A stretch of 5,833 nucleotides of DNA from NCBI GenBank assembly GCA_947451735.1, contig CANGAY010000059.1:1-5833 (forward strand). Direction: 5' to 3'. The translations under genes were made by a program, and so were the position numbers. This DNA is from Actinomycetota bacterium. Lineage in GTDB: Bacteria; Actinomycetota; Thermoleophilia; Miltoncostaeales; Miltoncostaeaceae. The notes under the pieces are model-generated. The model saw only the letters and a list, made by a program, of their open reading frames with translations, had not been told where the DNA came from and did no database searches. Below are positions 1-5,833 of this stretch, piece by piece (positions within the stretch are counted from its first letter, which is position 1; each line of letters starts with the position of its first letter).

Positions 1-237
1 GAGCGCCGCGCCGTCGGAAAGGCGGAAGTACGCGCCGTGCCTGGGGCACTCGACGCGGTCCATCTCGGGGTCGAGCCAGCCGGCGCTCATCGAGGCCATG
101 CCGTGCGTGCAGGTGTCGTGAAGCGCGTGGAAGGTTCCATCCACGTTGGCCAGGCAGATGGGCTGGCCCTCCACCTCGACACGGGTCATCGTGCCCGGGG
201 GCACGTCGTCCACCGACATGACGTCAACCAGGGTCAT
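1..237 (-). CDS. Rieske-type [2Fe-2S] ferredoxin of the suf operon (partial, C-terminus outside window)
   Basis: This is a small soluble electron carrier of the Rieske non-heme ferredoxin family, related to the ferredoxin subunits of aromatic-ring dioxygenases. The first 79 residues are visible. They contain both cluster-binding boxes: Cys43-Thr-His45 followed by Gly, then Cys64-Pro-Arg-His67-Gly, with 18 residues between the boxes. Two Cys and two His are the standard Rieske ligands. The start is the ATG at 237, whose ATGA overlaps the sufD stop by 4 bases, with AAGG four bases upstream; this implies translational coupling. A Rieske ferredoxin between sufD and sufC is a known feature of actinobacterial suf operons, so a role in supplying electrons for cluster assembly is plausible, but that role is an inference. 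No dioxygenase gene is visible nearby. The family assignment is firm; the in vivo partner is unknown. Confidence 0.92.
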   Translation of the reverse strand, partial: MTLVDVMSVDDVPPGTMTRVEVEGQPICLANVDGTFHALHDTCTHGMASMSAGWLDPEMDRVECPRHGAYFRLSDGAAL

Positions 238-1457
238 CGCACCTTCGCGCGCGCGGCGCGCTCCAGTTCCTCGCGCAGCTCGACGAACGAGATCTGGTCG
301 AGCACCTCCTGGAAGAAGCCGTACACGATCTGGTGCTTGGCCTCGAGCTCCGGGATTCCGCGGCTCATCATGTAGAAGACCTGCTCGTCGTCCACGCGGC
401 CCACGGCGCCCGCGTGCGAGCACTTCACCTCGGCCGTCTCGATCTCGAGGAACGGGATGGTGTCGGCGCGTGCGCCCTCGTTGAGGATGAGGTTGCGGTT
501 GGTCTGGTACGCGTCGGTGCCGGGGGCACCCGGGGGCACCACCAGGTTGCCGAAGAACACCGTGTGCGCGGTGTCCTGGATGGCGCCCTTGTACAGCAGG
601 TTCGAGTACGCCTGCGGCGCCTCGTGGCGCGAGATGACGCGGTGCTCGAAGTGCTGGTCGCCGGTGGCGAAGAACATGCCGAGCGCGCGCGAGTCGGACC
701 CGGTGCCACGGCAGTACATGGTGGGCTCAACGCGCACCACGTCGCCGCCGAGCGTCACGTTCACCGAGCGCACCTTGGCGTCCTTGCCGGCCGACGCGCG
801 GATGGTGGCCTGATGGCGCACACCCGAGCCCCAGCCGATGTACGACACGTGCTCCAGCTCGGCGCCGTCGGCCACGAACATCTCCACCACCGACGATGCG
901 TTCACCACGCCGTCGAGGTCGGGGGAGAGGTAGCGGTCGACCACGGTGGCCTTGGCGCCCTCCTCCACGATGATGAGCGTGCGGCCGAACACGCGACCGG
1001 CGGCACCGGTGGCGGTGAGCGCGGCCTCGACGGGCATCTCCAGGTGCACGCCCCGCGGGACGTACACGAAGGTGCCGGCATCCCAGCGCGCGGCGTTGAG
1101 CGCACACGGCCGGTCGGTGAAGTCGGCGAGCGTGTACAGGTGCTCGCGCACCAGATCACCGTGCTCGCGCAGTGCCTCGCCGAGCTCCGACACGATGACG
1201 CCGTCCGGAAGCTGCTGCACCTCGGCGGGCGCCGGTGCGCCGTCAACGAACACCAGGCGTGCGGCACGACCCGACGGGTCGGGCAGCGCCACATCGCCGC
1301 TTGCGGTGCCACCCGCCGATTCGCCACCGGCCATGCCGATGTCGCCCGGTGCGGTGAAGCGCCACTCCTCCTCCGTGCCCGTCAGTTCGGGCATGGCGTC
1401 CAGCGCGGCGGTTGCGGCGGTGCGGGCCTCCTCGGCCCAGGCCGGTGCATCAGCCAA
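234..1457 (-). CDS. sufD: Fe-S cluster assembly protein SufD
   Basis: SufD (407 residues) pairs with SufB and the ATPase SufC in the cytoplasmic SufBC2D scaffold, where Fe-S clusters are assembled. The protein has the SufB/SufD beta-helix core (roughly residues 110-340) and the C-terminal helical domain. The signature near Cys346-Ser-His348, followed by [20 protein letters not shown], matches the family; His348 corresponds to the E. coli SufD His360 implicated in cluster formation at the SufB-SufD interface. A Gly/Ala/Ser-rich stretch at residues 41-54 looks like a flexible linker after a short N-terminal helical region. The start is TTG at 1457, because GGAGGG lies five bases upstream and the only nearby ATG (1450) is out of frame. 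The gene overlaps the end of sufB by 8 bases and the ferredoxin by 4, so it is almost certainly co-transcribed and translationally coupled. Length is normal for the family and no defect is seen. Confidence 0.96.
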   Translation of the reverse strand: MADAPAWAEEARTAATAALDAMPELTGTEEEWRFTAPGDIGMAGGESAGGTASGDVALPDPSGRAARLVFVDGAPAPAEVQQLPDGVIVSELGEALREHGDLVREHLYTLADFTDRPCALNAARWDAGTFVYVPRGVHLEMPVEAALTATGAAGRVFGRTLIIVEEGAKATVVDRYLSPDLDGVVNASSVVEMFVADGAELEHVSYIGWGSGVRHQATIRASAGKDAKVRSVNVTLGGDVVRVEPTMYCRGTGSDSRALGMFFATGDQHFEHRVISRHEAPQAYSNLLYKGAIQDTAHTVFFGNLVVPPGAPGTDAYQTNRNLILNEGARADTIPFLEIETAEVKCSHAGAVGRVDDEQVFYMMSRGIPELEAKHQIVYGFFQEVLDQISFVELREELERAARAKVR

Positions 1458-2856
1458 TGGAGCCCTCCATCTGCAGCTCGATCAGGCGGTTCAGTTCCAC
1501 CGCGTACTCCATGGGCAGTTCCTTGGCGATGGGCTCGATGAACCCGCGCACGATCATGGCCATGGCCTCCTCCTCGCTGAGCCCACGGCTCATGAGGTAG
1601 AAGATCTGGTCGTCGGCCACCTTCGAGACCGTGGCCTCGTGGCCGATGGAGGTGTCCTCCTCCTGGATGTCCATGTACGGGTAGGTGTCGGAGCGGCTGT
1701 CCTCGTCGAGCAGCAGCGCGTCACACACCACCGAGGCCTTGACGCGACGGGCACCCGGCTCCACCTTCACCAGACCGCGGTACGACGTGCGTCCGCCGCC
1801 CTGCGAGATGGACTTGCTCACGATGGTGCTCGAGGTGTCGGGCGCCACGTGCACCATCTTGGCGCCGGCGTCCTGGTGCATTCCGGGGCCGGCCATGGCC
1901 ACCGACAGCACCTCGCCGCGGGCACGCGGCCCGACCATCCACACAGCCGGGTACTTCATGGTGAGCTTGGAGCCCAGGTTGCCGTCAATCCACTCCATCA
2001 CGGCGTCCTCGTGCGCGACCGCGCGCTTGGTCACCAGGTTGTAGACGTTGTTCGACCAGTTCTGGATGGTCGAGTAGCGGCAGCGTGCGCCCTTCTTCAC
2101 GATGATCTCGACCACCGCGGAGTGCAGCGAGTCGGCCGAGTACGTGGGGGCCGTGCAGCCCTCGACGTAGTGCACGTACGAGCCGGGCTCGCAGATGATG
2201 AGCGTGCGCTCGAACTGGCCCATGCTCTCGGCGTTGATGCGGAAGTACGCCTGAAGCGGGATCTCCACCTCGACGCCCGGCGGCACCCAGATGAACGAGC
2301 CACCCGACCACACGGCCGAGTTGAGCGCCGAGAACGTGTTGTCACCGGGCGGGATGACCGTGGCCCAGTGCTCACGGAACAGTTCCTCGTGCTCGCGCAG
2401 CGCGGTGTCCGTGTCGCAGAAGATGACGCCCTTCTCCTCGAGGTCCTCGCGGATCGAGTGGTACACCACCTCCGACTCGTACTGCGCCGAGACGCCGGCG
2501 AGGAACTTCTGCTCGGCCTCGGGAATGCCCAGGCGGTCGAACGTGTTGCGGATGTCGTCCGGCACGTCGTCCCACGAGCGGCCCTGATGATCGGCCGCCT
2601 TGATGTAGTAGTAGATGTCCTGGAAGTCGAGTTCGTCCAGGTCGCCACCCCAATCGGGGATCTCGCGGCTCTCGAAGATCTCGAGCGAGCGCAGGCGGAA
2701 CTTCGTCATCCACTCGGGCTCGTTCTTGATTGCGGAGATTTCCCGCACGATGTCGGCATTCAGGCCCTTCTTGGGCTCGAACACGTAGTTGGCCGGGTCA
2801 TGCCAGCCGAACTTGTAGGTGTTGTCGATGTCGATCTCGGGCTTTGCCGTCGACAC
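1450..2856 (-). CDS. sufB: Fe-S cluster assembly scaffold protein SufB
   Basis: SufB (468 residues) is the main scaffold subunit of the SufBC2D complex, receiving sulfur from the SufS cysteine desulfurase system and holding the nascent cluster. The central beta-helix core is intact. Residues that align with those shown to matter in E. coli SufB are present: Cys234 in GCTAPTYS (E. coli Cys254), Cys378 in VVCDALLL (E. coli Cys405), and His406-Glu407 in IGHEAT (E. coli Glu434). The C-terminus ([20 protein letters not shown]) is typical. I chose the GTG at 2856 because AAGGAG stands eight bases upstream and homologues begin about here; the reading frame stays open up to 2922, but those extra 22 residues look like translated leader. 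It is the first gene of the minus-strand operon and overlaps sufD by 8 bases. Control is probably through the divergent regulator at 2988-3725. Confidence 0.98.
   Translation of the reverse strand: MSTAKPEIDIDNTYKFGWHDPANYVFEPKKGLNADIVREISAIKNEPEWMTKFRLRSLEIFESREIPDWGGDLDELDFQDIYYYIKAADHQGRSWDDVPDDIRNTFDRLGIPEAEQKFLAGVSAQYESEVVYHSIREDLEEKGVIFCDTDTALREHEELFREHWATVIPPGDNTFSALNSAVWSGGSFIWVPPGVEVEIPLQAYFRINAESMGQFERTLIICEPGSYVHYVEGCTAPTYSADSLHSAVVEIIVKKGARCRYSTIQNWSNNVYNLVTKRAVAHEDAVMEWIDGNLGSKLTMKYPAVWMVGPRARGEVLSVAMAGPGMHQDAGAKMVHVAPDTSSTIVSKSISQGGGRTSYRGLVKVEPGARRVKASVVCDALLLDEDSRSDTYPYMDIQEEDTSIGHEATVSKVADDQIFYLMSRGLSEEEAMAMIVRGFIEPIAKELPMEYAVELNRLIELQMEGSIG
1463..1468 (-). promoter_or_regulatory. 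Ribosome binding site of sufD inside the end of sufB
   Basis: GGAGGG on the minus strand lies five bases before the TTG at 1457, within the last codons of sufB. It supports the unusual TTG start of sufD, since no in-frame ATG or GTG is well placed nearby. Confidence 0.7.
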
Positions 2857-2862
2857 TTGCCG

Positions 2863-2870
2863 CTCTCCTT
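2863..2870 (-). promoter_or_regulatory. Strong ribosome binding site of sufB
   Basis: On the minus strand AAGGAGAG precedes the GTG at 2856; AAGGAG ends eight bases before the start codon. This is the best Shine-Dalgarno match in the window and decides the sufB start in favour of GTG 2856 over the upstream in-frame start at 2922, which lies inside the predicted promoter. Confidence 0.85.
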
Positions 2871-2889
2871 CGGGGTGGGTCGCGAATCC

Positions 2890-2922
2890 TCTATAGGTTA
2901 CGCAGATAGCCCGAACAATCAA
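2890..2922 (-). promoter_or_regulatory. sufB: Probable promoter of the sufB operon
   Basis: Two overlapping solutions fit a sigma-70-like promoter on the minus strand. One is TTGTTC (2918-2913) and TATAGA (2895-2890) with a 17-base spacer. The other is TTGATT (2922-2917) and TAACCT (2900-2895) with a 16-base spacer, where TAACCT fits the actinobacterial TANNNT -10 pattern. Either would give a short leader of about 25-35 bases holding the strong sufB ribosome binding site. The stretch is clearly more AT-rich than its surroundings. The choice between the two cannot be made from sequence. Confidence 0.55.
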
Positions 2923-2933
2923 CCGCCATCGGG

Positions 2934-2950
2934 AGGGGTTTCCGACCCCT
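2934..2950. promoter_or_regulatory. Perfect inverted repeat, candidate operator in the sufB-sufR intergenic region
   Basis: AGGGGT (2934-2939) and ACCCCT (2945-2950) form a perfect 6-base inverted repeat around TTCCG. It sits 12 bases upstream of the probable sufB -35 and 24 bases upstream of the candidate sufR -10, so a dimeric regulator bound here could affect both genes. Assignment to SufR is inferred from position only; the sequence is not the CAAC-N6-GTTG type reported for cyanobacterial SufR. In DNA this GC-rich, short palindromes can arise by chance. Confidence 0.4.
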
Positions 2951-2973
2951 GCTGTTGCGTCGTTTGACAGGTC

Positions 2974-2979
2974 TATCCT
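2974..2979 (+). promoter_or_regulatory. Candidate -10 element for leaderless transcription of the regulator gene
   Basis: TATCCT fits the TANNNT -10 pattern and ends eight bases before the ATG at 2988, the usual spacing for a transcript that begins at or next to its start codon. No Shine-Dalgarno sequence is found at normal distance before this ATG (the nearest is an AGGT about 15 bases away), which agrees with leaderless expression. No good -35 is seen at 16-18 bases. A TTGACA at 2964-2969 is too close to serve this -10. Confidence 0.45.
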
Positions 2980-2987
2980 TGCCCGAC

Positions 2988-3725
2988 ATGAGTACCGACC
3001 CCGCCACGCTCCCGGACGACGAAGTCGAGATCCAGCGCCTTGTCGCGGCGCTCGGTGACGGCACCCGGCGTCGCGTGTTCTTCACGGTGCGCGAGGCCGG
3101 TGCGCTTGTGGGCAAGGACGAGGTGGCCGAGGCCGTGGGCATCACGCGCCGCCTGGCCGGGTTCCACCTCGACAAGCTGGTGGAGCAGGGGTTCCTGCGC
3201 GCCGAGTTCCAGCGGCGCACGGGGCGCAGCGGTCCGGGCGCCGGCCGTCCCGCCAAGTTCTACGCGCTGGCGGCACCCGAGGAGGACAAGCTCCTCAACG
3301 AGAAGCACTACGACCTGCTGGCCGAACTGCTGCTGCGCGCCATGAACGACCGCTCGGGCGAGGACCCGCAGCAGGTGCTGGAGCGCGTGGGGTACGAGTT
3401 CGGCCGCGAACTTGGCGAGGCCGAGCGCGCCGCCGGCCGCAGCCCGTCCTACTCATCAACCACCGAGGCCGTCATGGGCGTGGTGGGGGTGCTCACCCGC
3501 TACGGCTTCGGTGCCACCGCGGGCAAGGACGGCGAGTTCACCGCGCGCGCGTGTCCGTTCGAGGAGATGGCCAAGGTCGACCCCCAGCGCGTGTGCGGCC
3601 TCGATCGCGCCATCTGGCGCGGCGTGCTGTCGGCGTTCAATCCCGACGCCACGCTGGCCGAGATGACCACGCGCACCGACGGCGACGAGGCGTGTGCCGC
3701 CCGGGTCGTCCCCATCGACGGCTGA
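2988..3725 (+). CDS. sufR: SufR-like winged-helix transcriptional regulator with C-terminal cysteines
   Basis: The 245-residue protein has an N-terminal winged helix-turn-helix (about residues 13-95), with the putative recognition helix around [16 protein letters not shown] and a wing ending in [11 protein letters not shown], a hallmark of the SufR-type branch of the ArsR/DeoR-like regulators. The C-terminal half carries Cys189-Pro-Phe, Cys203-Gly and Cys236 (spacings of 13 and 32 residues), the kind of cysteine set that binds an Fe-S cluster in SufR proteins. It probably senses cluster status and represses the suf genes and itself. The same domain pattern occurs in related regulators of other pathways, so the SufR name leans on the divergent position next to sufB. 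I chose ATG 2988 rather than the in-frame TTG at 2955, because the latter would cross the predicted promoter. In mycobacteria the equivalent gene is co-directional with sufB; here it is divergent. Confidence 0.82.
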   Translation: MSTDPATLPDDEVEIQRLVAALGDGTRRRVFFTVREAGALVGKDEVAEAVGITRRLAGFHLDKLVEQGFLRAEFQRRTGRSGPGAGRPAKFYALAAPEEDKLLNEKHYDLLAELLLRAMNDRSGEDPQQVLERVGYEFGRELGEAERAAGRSPSYSSTTEAVMGVVGVLTRYGFGATAGKDGEFTARACPFEEMAKVDPQRVCGLDRAIWRGVLSAFNPDATLAEMTTRTDGDEACAARVVPIDG

Positions 3726-3746
3726 GGCGGATCCCCCGCCCCGGGG
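3726..3746. terminator. Possible hairpin between convergent genes
   Basis: The 24-base gap between the stop of the regulator gene and the stop of the opposing membrane protein gene holds GGCGG (3726-3730) pairing with CCGCC (3736-3740) over a five-base loop, and an overlapping CCCCGGGG palindrome (3739-3746). There is no T-run on either strand, so this is not a classical intrinsic terminator. It may still help stop transcription from both sides, but chance is a real alternative at this base composition. Confidence 0.25.
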
Positions 3747-3749
3747 TGC

Positions 3750-4034
3750 CTACAGGTCCTCGAGTCGGCTGATCCCGAAGAGCCAGAACATCCAGGCGAA
3801 CAGGCCCGTCATCAGCACGGCGCCGATGATGTCGGTGTAGTGACCGGCGGCGGCCGAGGCGAAGATCTCGGCGAACATCACCACGGTGAGCAGGCCGAAC
3901 ATGACCCAGCCGGTCCACATGGCCCAGCCGTAGGGGAAGAAGCGGCGCACACCGACGGTGTGGGCGAGCGGCGCGTAGTTGGCACGGCGGCCGCCTGCGC
4001 GCTTGGGCTGTGAGTTCTTCTTCCTAGGGGCCAT
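3750..4034 (-). CDS. Small two-helix membrane protein of unknown function
   Basis: I do not recognise a named family. The 94-residue product has a strongly basic N-terminus (Lys/Arg-rich, residues 4-17), which should stay in the cytoplasm, then two hydrophobic segments at about 37-58 and 66-87 separated by a short polar turn, and a short acidic tail (SRLEDL). The first segment is preceded by an aromatic stretch (FFPYGWAMW). The layout recalls small actinobacterial membrane proteins such as CrgA, but the sequence does not match what I know of CrgA, so that name is not given. The ATG at 4034 lies inside the last codons of the upstream YgjV-family gene (11-base overlap) and no clear ribosome binding site is present, so expression is probably coupled to that gene. 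Its stop faces that of the regulator gene across 24 bases. Confidence 0.72.
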   Translation of the reverse strand: MAPRKKNSQPKRAGGRRANYAPLAHTVGVRRFFPYGWAMWTGWVMFGLLTVVMFAEIFASAAAGHYTDIIGAVLMTGLFAWMFWLFGISRLEDL

Positions 4035-4581
4035 CGGCGCGCATCATAGCCACGTCGTCCGGCGCCTGACGGGGCTGCCAGTTGCCGCGCATGATGCGGA
4101 TGATGCTGATTCCCATGGCGAAGAAGTAGATGGTGCTGAAGGCCACCTGCGGGATGGAGCCGTGCACCAGCCCGAACAGCCCCCAGGGGATGCAGCCGAT
4201 CATCGCGATGAACCGCAGGCGCACCTGGCTGCGCGATGCGCGCGATGCGATGGCGAACAGCAGGCCCGCGCCCGCCAGCAGGTCGGCGGGGCCGGTCCAG
4301 AAGATCACCACCAGGGCGATGGCCACGGGCACCGATGCCGCCAGTGCAATGCGCCCGCGACGCGAGTCCGCATCCACCCCCGCCACGTCCACCGCGGTGT
4401 AGAGCGCATTCATCGTGACGCCGGCGATGGCCCCGAGCATGGCCCAGTGCAGGATGAGCACGGCGCCACCCGAGGCGTCGATGGCCAGCAGCCACGCCCG
4501 GCGACGGGCAAGGGTGGCCCCGAGCAGCAGGCCGTAGCCCACGAAGCCCACCACCTGCGTGACGATGTCGAACGTGCTCAC
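4024..4581 (-). CDS. YgjV-family inner membrane protein
   Basis: The 185-residue protein is almost entirely hydrophobic, with about six predicted membrane segments (near residues 5-22, 29-46, 48-65, 77-95, 99-113 and 121-163, the last probably two). Length, the early VGFVGYGLLLGA segment, the HWAMLGAIAGVTMNAL segment and the late GSIPQ...FFAMGISIIRIMR segment agree with the bacterial inner membrane protein family named after E. coli YgjV, whose function is not established. The C-terminal tail (from about residue 166) is polar and probably cytoplasmic. The start is GTG at 4581, with AGGA seven bases upstream (4592-4589). It is followed by the 94-residue membrane protein gene with an 11-base overlap, so the two may act together. 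The upstream neighbour on the other strand starts 57 bases away. The assignment is by pattern recognition of the family, not by any catalytic residue. Confidence 0.8.
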   Translation of the reverse strand: MSTFDIVTQVVGFVGYGLLLGATLARRRAWLLAIDASGGAVLILHWAMLGAIAGVTMNALYTAVDVAGVDADSRRGRIALAASVPVAIALVVIFWTGPADLLAGAGLLFAIASRASRSQVRLRFIAMIGCIPWGLFGLVHGSIPQVAFSTIYFFAMGISIIRIMRGNWQPRQAPDDVAMMRADGP

Positions 4582-4637
4582 GCGGGCATCCTGACGCGTG
4601 GTCCCACGGATGCGCCTCCCGGTGGTTGACTGCGCGC

Positions 4638-5411
4638 ATGGAACTGGGCATCGAAGGGCGCGTGGCGCTGGTCACCGGCGGCAGCCGGGGCATGGGCCGT
4701 GCCGCGGCCGAGGCGCTGGCCCGCGAGGGTGCGGTGGTCGCCGTCGCCGCGCGTGGGGCAGACGGCGTGGCGGCTGCGGTTGAGGCGCTGCGCGCGTCGG
4801 GCGCGCGTGCCGAGGGAATCGTGATGGACATGTCCGATCCGCACGGTCCCGCCGCCGCCGTGGCGCAGTGCGAGGCACTGCTCGGCCCCGTGGAGATCCT
4901 CGTGGCCAACGCCGGCGGCCCCCCGCCGGGGCCATTCACGGGCACCGACGACGCCGGGTGGGACATCGCCGTGCAGCAGACCCTGCTCGGCACCATCAGG
5001 CTCATCCGCGCGACGCTGCCCGGCATGCGCGAGCGCGGGTGGGGGCGCATCATCGCCATCACCAGCACCTCGGCACGCGAGGTCATCGACGGTCTCGCGC
5101 TGTCGAACGCCACGCGGGCCGGCGTTGCGGGTGCGGTGCGCACCCTGGCGCGTGAGGTGGCGGGGGAGGGCATCACGGTGAACAACGTGCTGCCCGGACC
5201 CATCCTCACCGATCGCATGCGCGAGCTGCTGTCGGCCGAGCCCGACATGGACGCCGCCATTGCCGCCCGCGGCGCGCGCAACCCCACGGGCCGCATCGGC
5301 GACCCGGCGGAGGTGGGCGACCTGGTGGCGTTCCTGGCATCCGATCGCGCCGCGTTCATCACCGGTGGCTCGGTGACCATTGATGGAGGGGAGAGCCGTG
5401 TCGTTGGTTGA
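4638..5411 (+). CDS. SDR-family oxidoreductase with a non-canonical active site (FabG-like)
   Basis: The 257-residue protein has the short-chain dehydrogenase/reductase Rossmann fold. Visible are the nucleotide-binding TGGSRGMG (residues 13-20), an NAGG motif (91-94), the candidate catalytic Ser143, VNNVLPGPILT after strand six (181-191), and a normal C-terminus (FITGGSVTIDGG). The usual Tyr-x3-Lys at the expected place, 13 residues after Ser143, reads Ser156-Asn-Ala-Thr-Arg160-Ala-Gly, so both Tyr and Lys are replaced. A subgroup of proteins annotated as 3-oxoacyl-ACP reductase-like shares this pattern, so it is unlikely to be a mere error. The reaction and substrate are therefore uncertain. 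ATG 4638 is preferred over the in-frame TTG 4626; only a weak GGTGG at 4621-4625 lies upstream. It overlaps the following thioesterase gene by 14 bases, suggesting a shared acyl-CoA-related role. Confidence 0.93.
   Translation: MELGIEGRVALVTGGSRGMGRAAAEALAREGAVVAVAARGADGVAAAVEALRASGARAEGIVMDMSDPHGPAAAVAQCEALLGPVEILVANAGGPPPGPFTGTDDAGWDIAVQQTLLGTIRLIRATLPGMRERGWGRIIAITSTSAREVIDGLALSNATRAGVAGAVRTLAREVAGEGITVNNVLPGPILTDRMRELLSAEPDMDAAIAARGARNPTGRIGDPAEVGDLVAFLASDRAAFITGGSVTIDGGESRVVG
5385..5391 (+). promoter_or_regulatory. Ribosome binding site of the thioesterase gene
   Basis: GGAGGGG lies six bases before the GTG at 5398, within the last codons of the SDR gene. It supports the GTG start and coupled translation of the two genes. 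Confidence 0.75.
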
Positions 5412-5833
5412 CCACGAGCATCCGCCGTTTCGCTTCAGCACGCGCATGCGCGTGGACTTCGCCGACACCGACGCCTTCGGGCACGTGTACTTCGGCCGCT
5501 ACGGCCGCTACGTGGAGCGTGCGGCCATCGAGTACCGCCGCGCCGCGGGGCTCGGACTGCTGGGTGAGCCCGGGCACCTGTTCGTGGTGCGGAGCCTCAC
5601 GGTGGAGTACCACGCGGCCCTGCGGTTCGACGACGACATCGAGGTGTTCGTGCGGGTGGTGAGGATCGGCACCAGCAGCCACACCATGGACATGCGCATC
5701 GAGCGCATTGACGAACACGGGGCCCTGCACGCTGCCGACGCCCGCGCGGTGGTGGTGGGCGTCGCCGATCAGGACGGCGGGCCACCCACGCCCATGCCCG
5801 CGGCAATGCGCGCGGCCATCGAGGCCATCGAGC
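5398..5833 (+). CDS. Hotdog-fold acyl-CoA thioesterase (4HBT/YbgC-like), partial at right edge
   Basis: The 145 visible residues match the 4-hydroxybenzoyl-CoA thioesterase / YbgC / FadM group, which hydrolyses acyl-CoA (or acyl-ACP) thioesters in the cytoplasm. The N-terminal signature is clear: VDFADTDAFGHVYFGRYGRYVE (residues 19-40), quoted here in outline: Asp23, Asp25, Gly28-His29-Val30, Tyr35 and Glu40. Asp25 occupies the place of the catalytic Asp of the Pseudomonas enzyme. A helix follows and then the strands LTVEYHAALRFDDDIEV and SSHTMDMRIERI. With family members around 130-150 residues, little is likely missing beyond the edge. The start is GTG 5398, given by the GGAGGGG six bases upstream, and the gene overlaps the SDR gene by 14 bases in another frame. 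The substrate (short acyl, aromatic acyl or ketoacyl) cannot be told from sequence. Confidence 0.92.
   Translation, partial: MSLVDHEHPPFRFSTRMRVDFADTDAFGHVYFGRYGRYVERAAIEYRRAAGLGLLGEPGHLFVVRSLTVEYHAALRFDDDIEVFVRVVRIGTSSHTMDMRIERIDEHGALHAADARAVVVGVADQDGGPPTPMPAAMRAAIEAIE

Noticed and set aside
333..1541. A 402-codon open frame on the plus strand opposite sufD.
   Set aside because: It is antisense to a certain gene; the His/Gly/Val/Arg-rich product has no motif.
2888..2897. Short inverted repeat CCT-CTAT-AGG at the sufB -10.
   Set aside because: Three-base arms are too short to separate from chance, and the sequence is explained by the -10 element.
2920..2957. CAAC (2920-2923) and GTTG (2954-2957), halves of the cyanobacterial SufR site.
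   Set aside because: They are 30 bases apart instead of six, so they do not form that operator.
946..2967. A 673-codon open frame on the plus strand, opposite sufB and the start of sufD.
   Set aside because: Its product is rich in His, Arg, Val and Ala with no recognisable domain and lies antisense to two certain genes. Long antisense open frames are expected at this GC content.
2964..2969. A consensus-like TTGACA as the -35 of the regulator promoter.
   Set aside because: At 17 bases downstream lies CATGAG, overlapping the start codon, which is a poor -10; the better -10 at 2974 is only four bases away.
4582..4637. Promoters in the 56-base gap between the divergent YgjV-family and SDR genes.
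   Set aside because: TTGACT at 4626 has no usable -10 before the ATG at 4638, and no convincing -10 was found on the minus strand. Promoters must exist or lie inside the genes, but none could be supported.
3878..5380. A 500-codon open frame on the minus strand opposite the SDR gene and across the YgjV-family gene.
   Set aside because: Its translation is low-complexity (Ser/Arg/Ala/Pro) and it covers two well-supported genes in other frames, so it is a composition artefact.

Overview
The window is very GC-rich, with GTG and TTG starts alongside ATG. It carries an iron-sulfur assembly (SUF) operon in the order regulator / sufB / sufD / Rieske ferredoxin. That order, and the protein sequences, point to the Actinobacteria (Actinomycetota), possibly a lineage outside the well-studied mycobacteria and streptomycetes because the regulator is divergent from sufB here. 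The lineage is an inference; no rRNA or other marker is present.

Left part (1-2856, minus strand): sufB, sufD and a Rieske-type [2Fe-2S] ferredoxin, cut by the window edge, form a tightly overlapping operon (8-base and 4-base overlaps). SufB and SufD are the scaffold proteins of the SufBC2D complex that builds Fe-S clusters. sufC, sufS and sufU would be expected further downstream, outside the window.

Centre (2857-3725): a 131-base divergent intergenic region carries a probable sufB promoter, a candidate leaderless promoter for the regulator, and one perfect 6+6 inverted repeat that could be an operator. The plus-strand gene is a SufR-like winged-helix regulator with three cysteines in its C-terminal domain. 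The likely logic is that the regulator senses Fe-S status through its own cluster and controls both itself and the suf operon.

Right part (3726-5833): convergent to sufR lie two overlapping minus-strand membrane protein genes, a YgjV-family protein and a 94-residue two-helix protein of unknown function. After a 56-base divergent gap, a plus-strand pair begins: an SDR-fold oxidoreductase in which the usual Tyr-x3-Lys catalytic pair is replaced by Ser-x3-Arg, and a hotdog-fold acyl-CoA thioesterase that overlaps it by 14 bases and runs off the right edge. This pair suggests acyl-CoA or ketoacyl metabolism, but the substrate cannot be told.

There is no gene-free stretch over 300 bases, and no RNA gene, mobile element, CRISPR array or long repeat was seen. 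I see no sign of a wholly new system. The points most worth a look are the divergent suf control region and the SDR with the altered active site.
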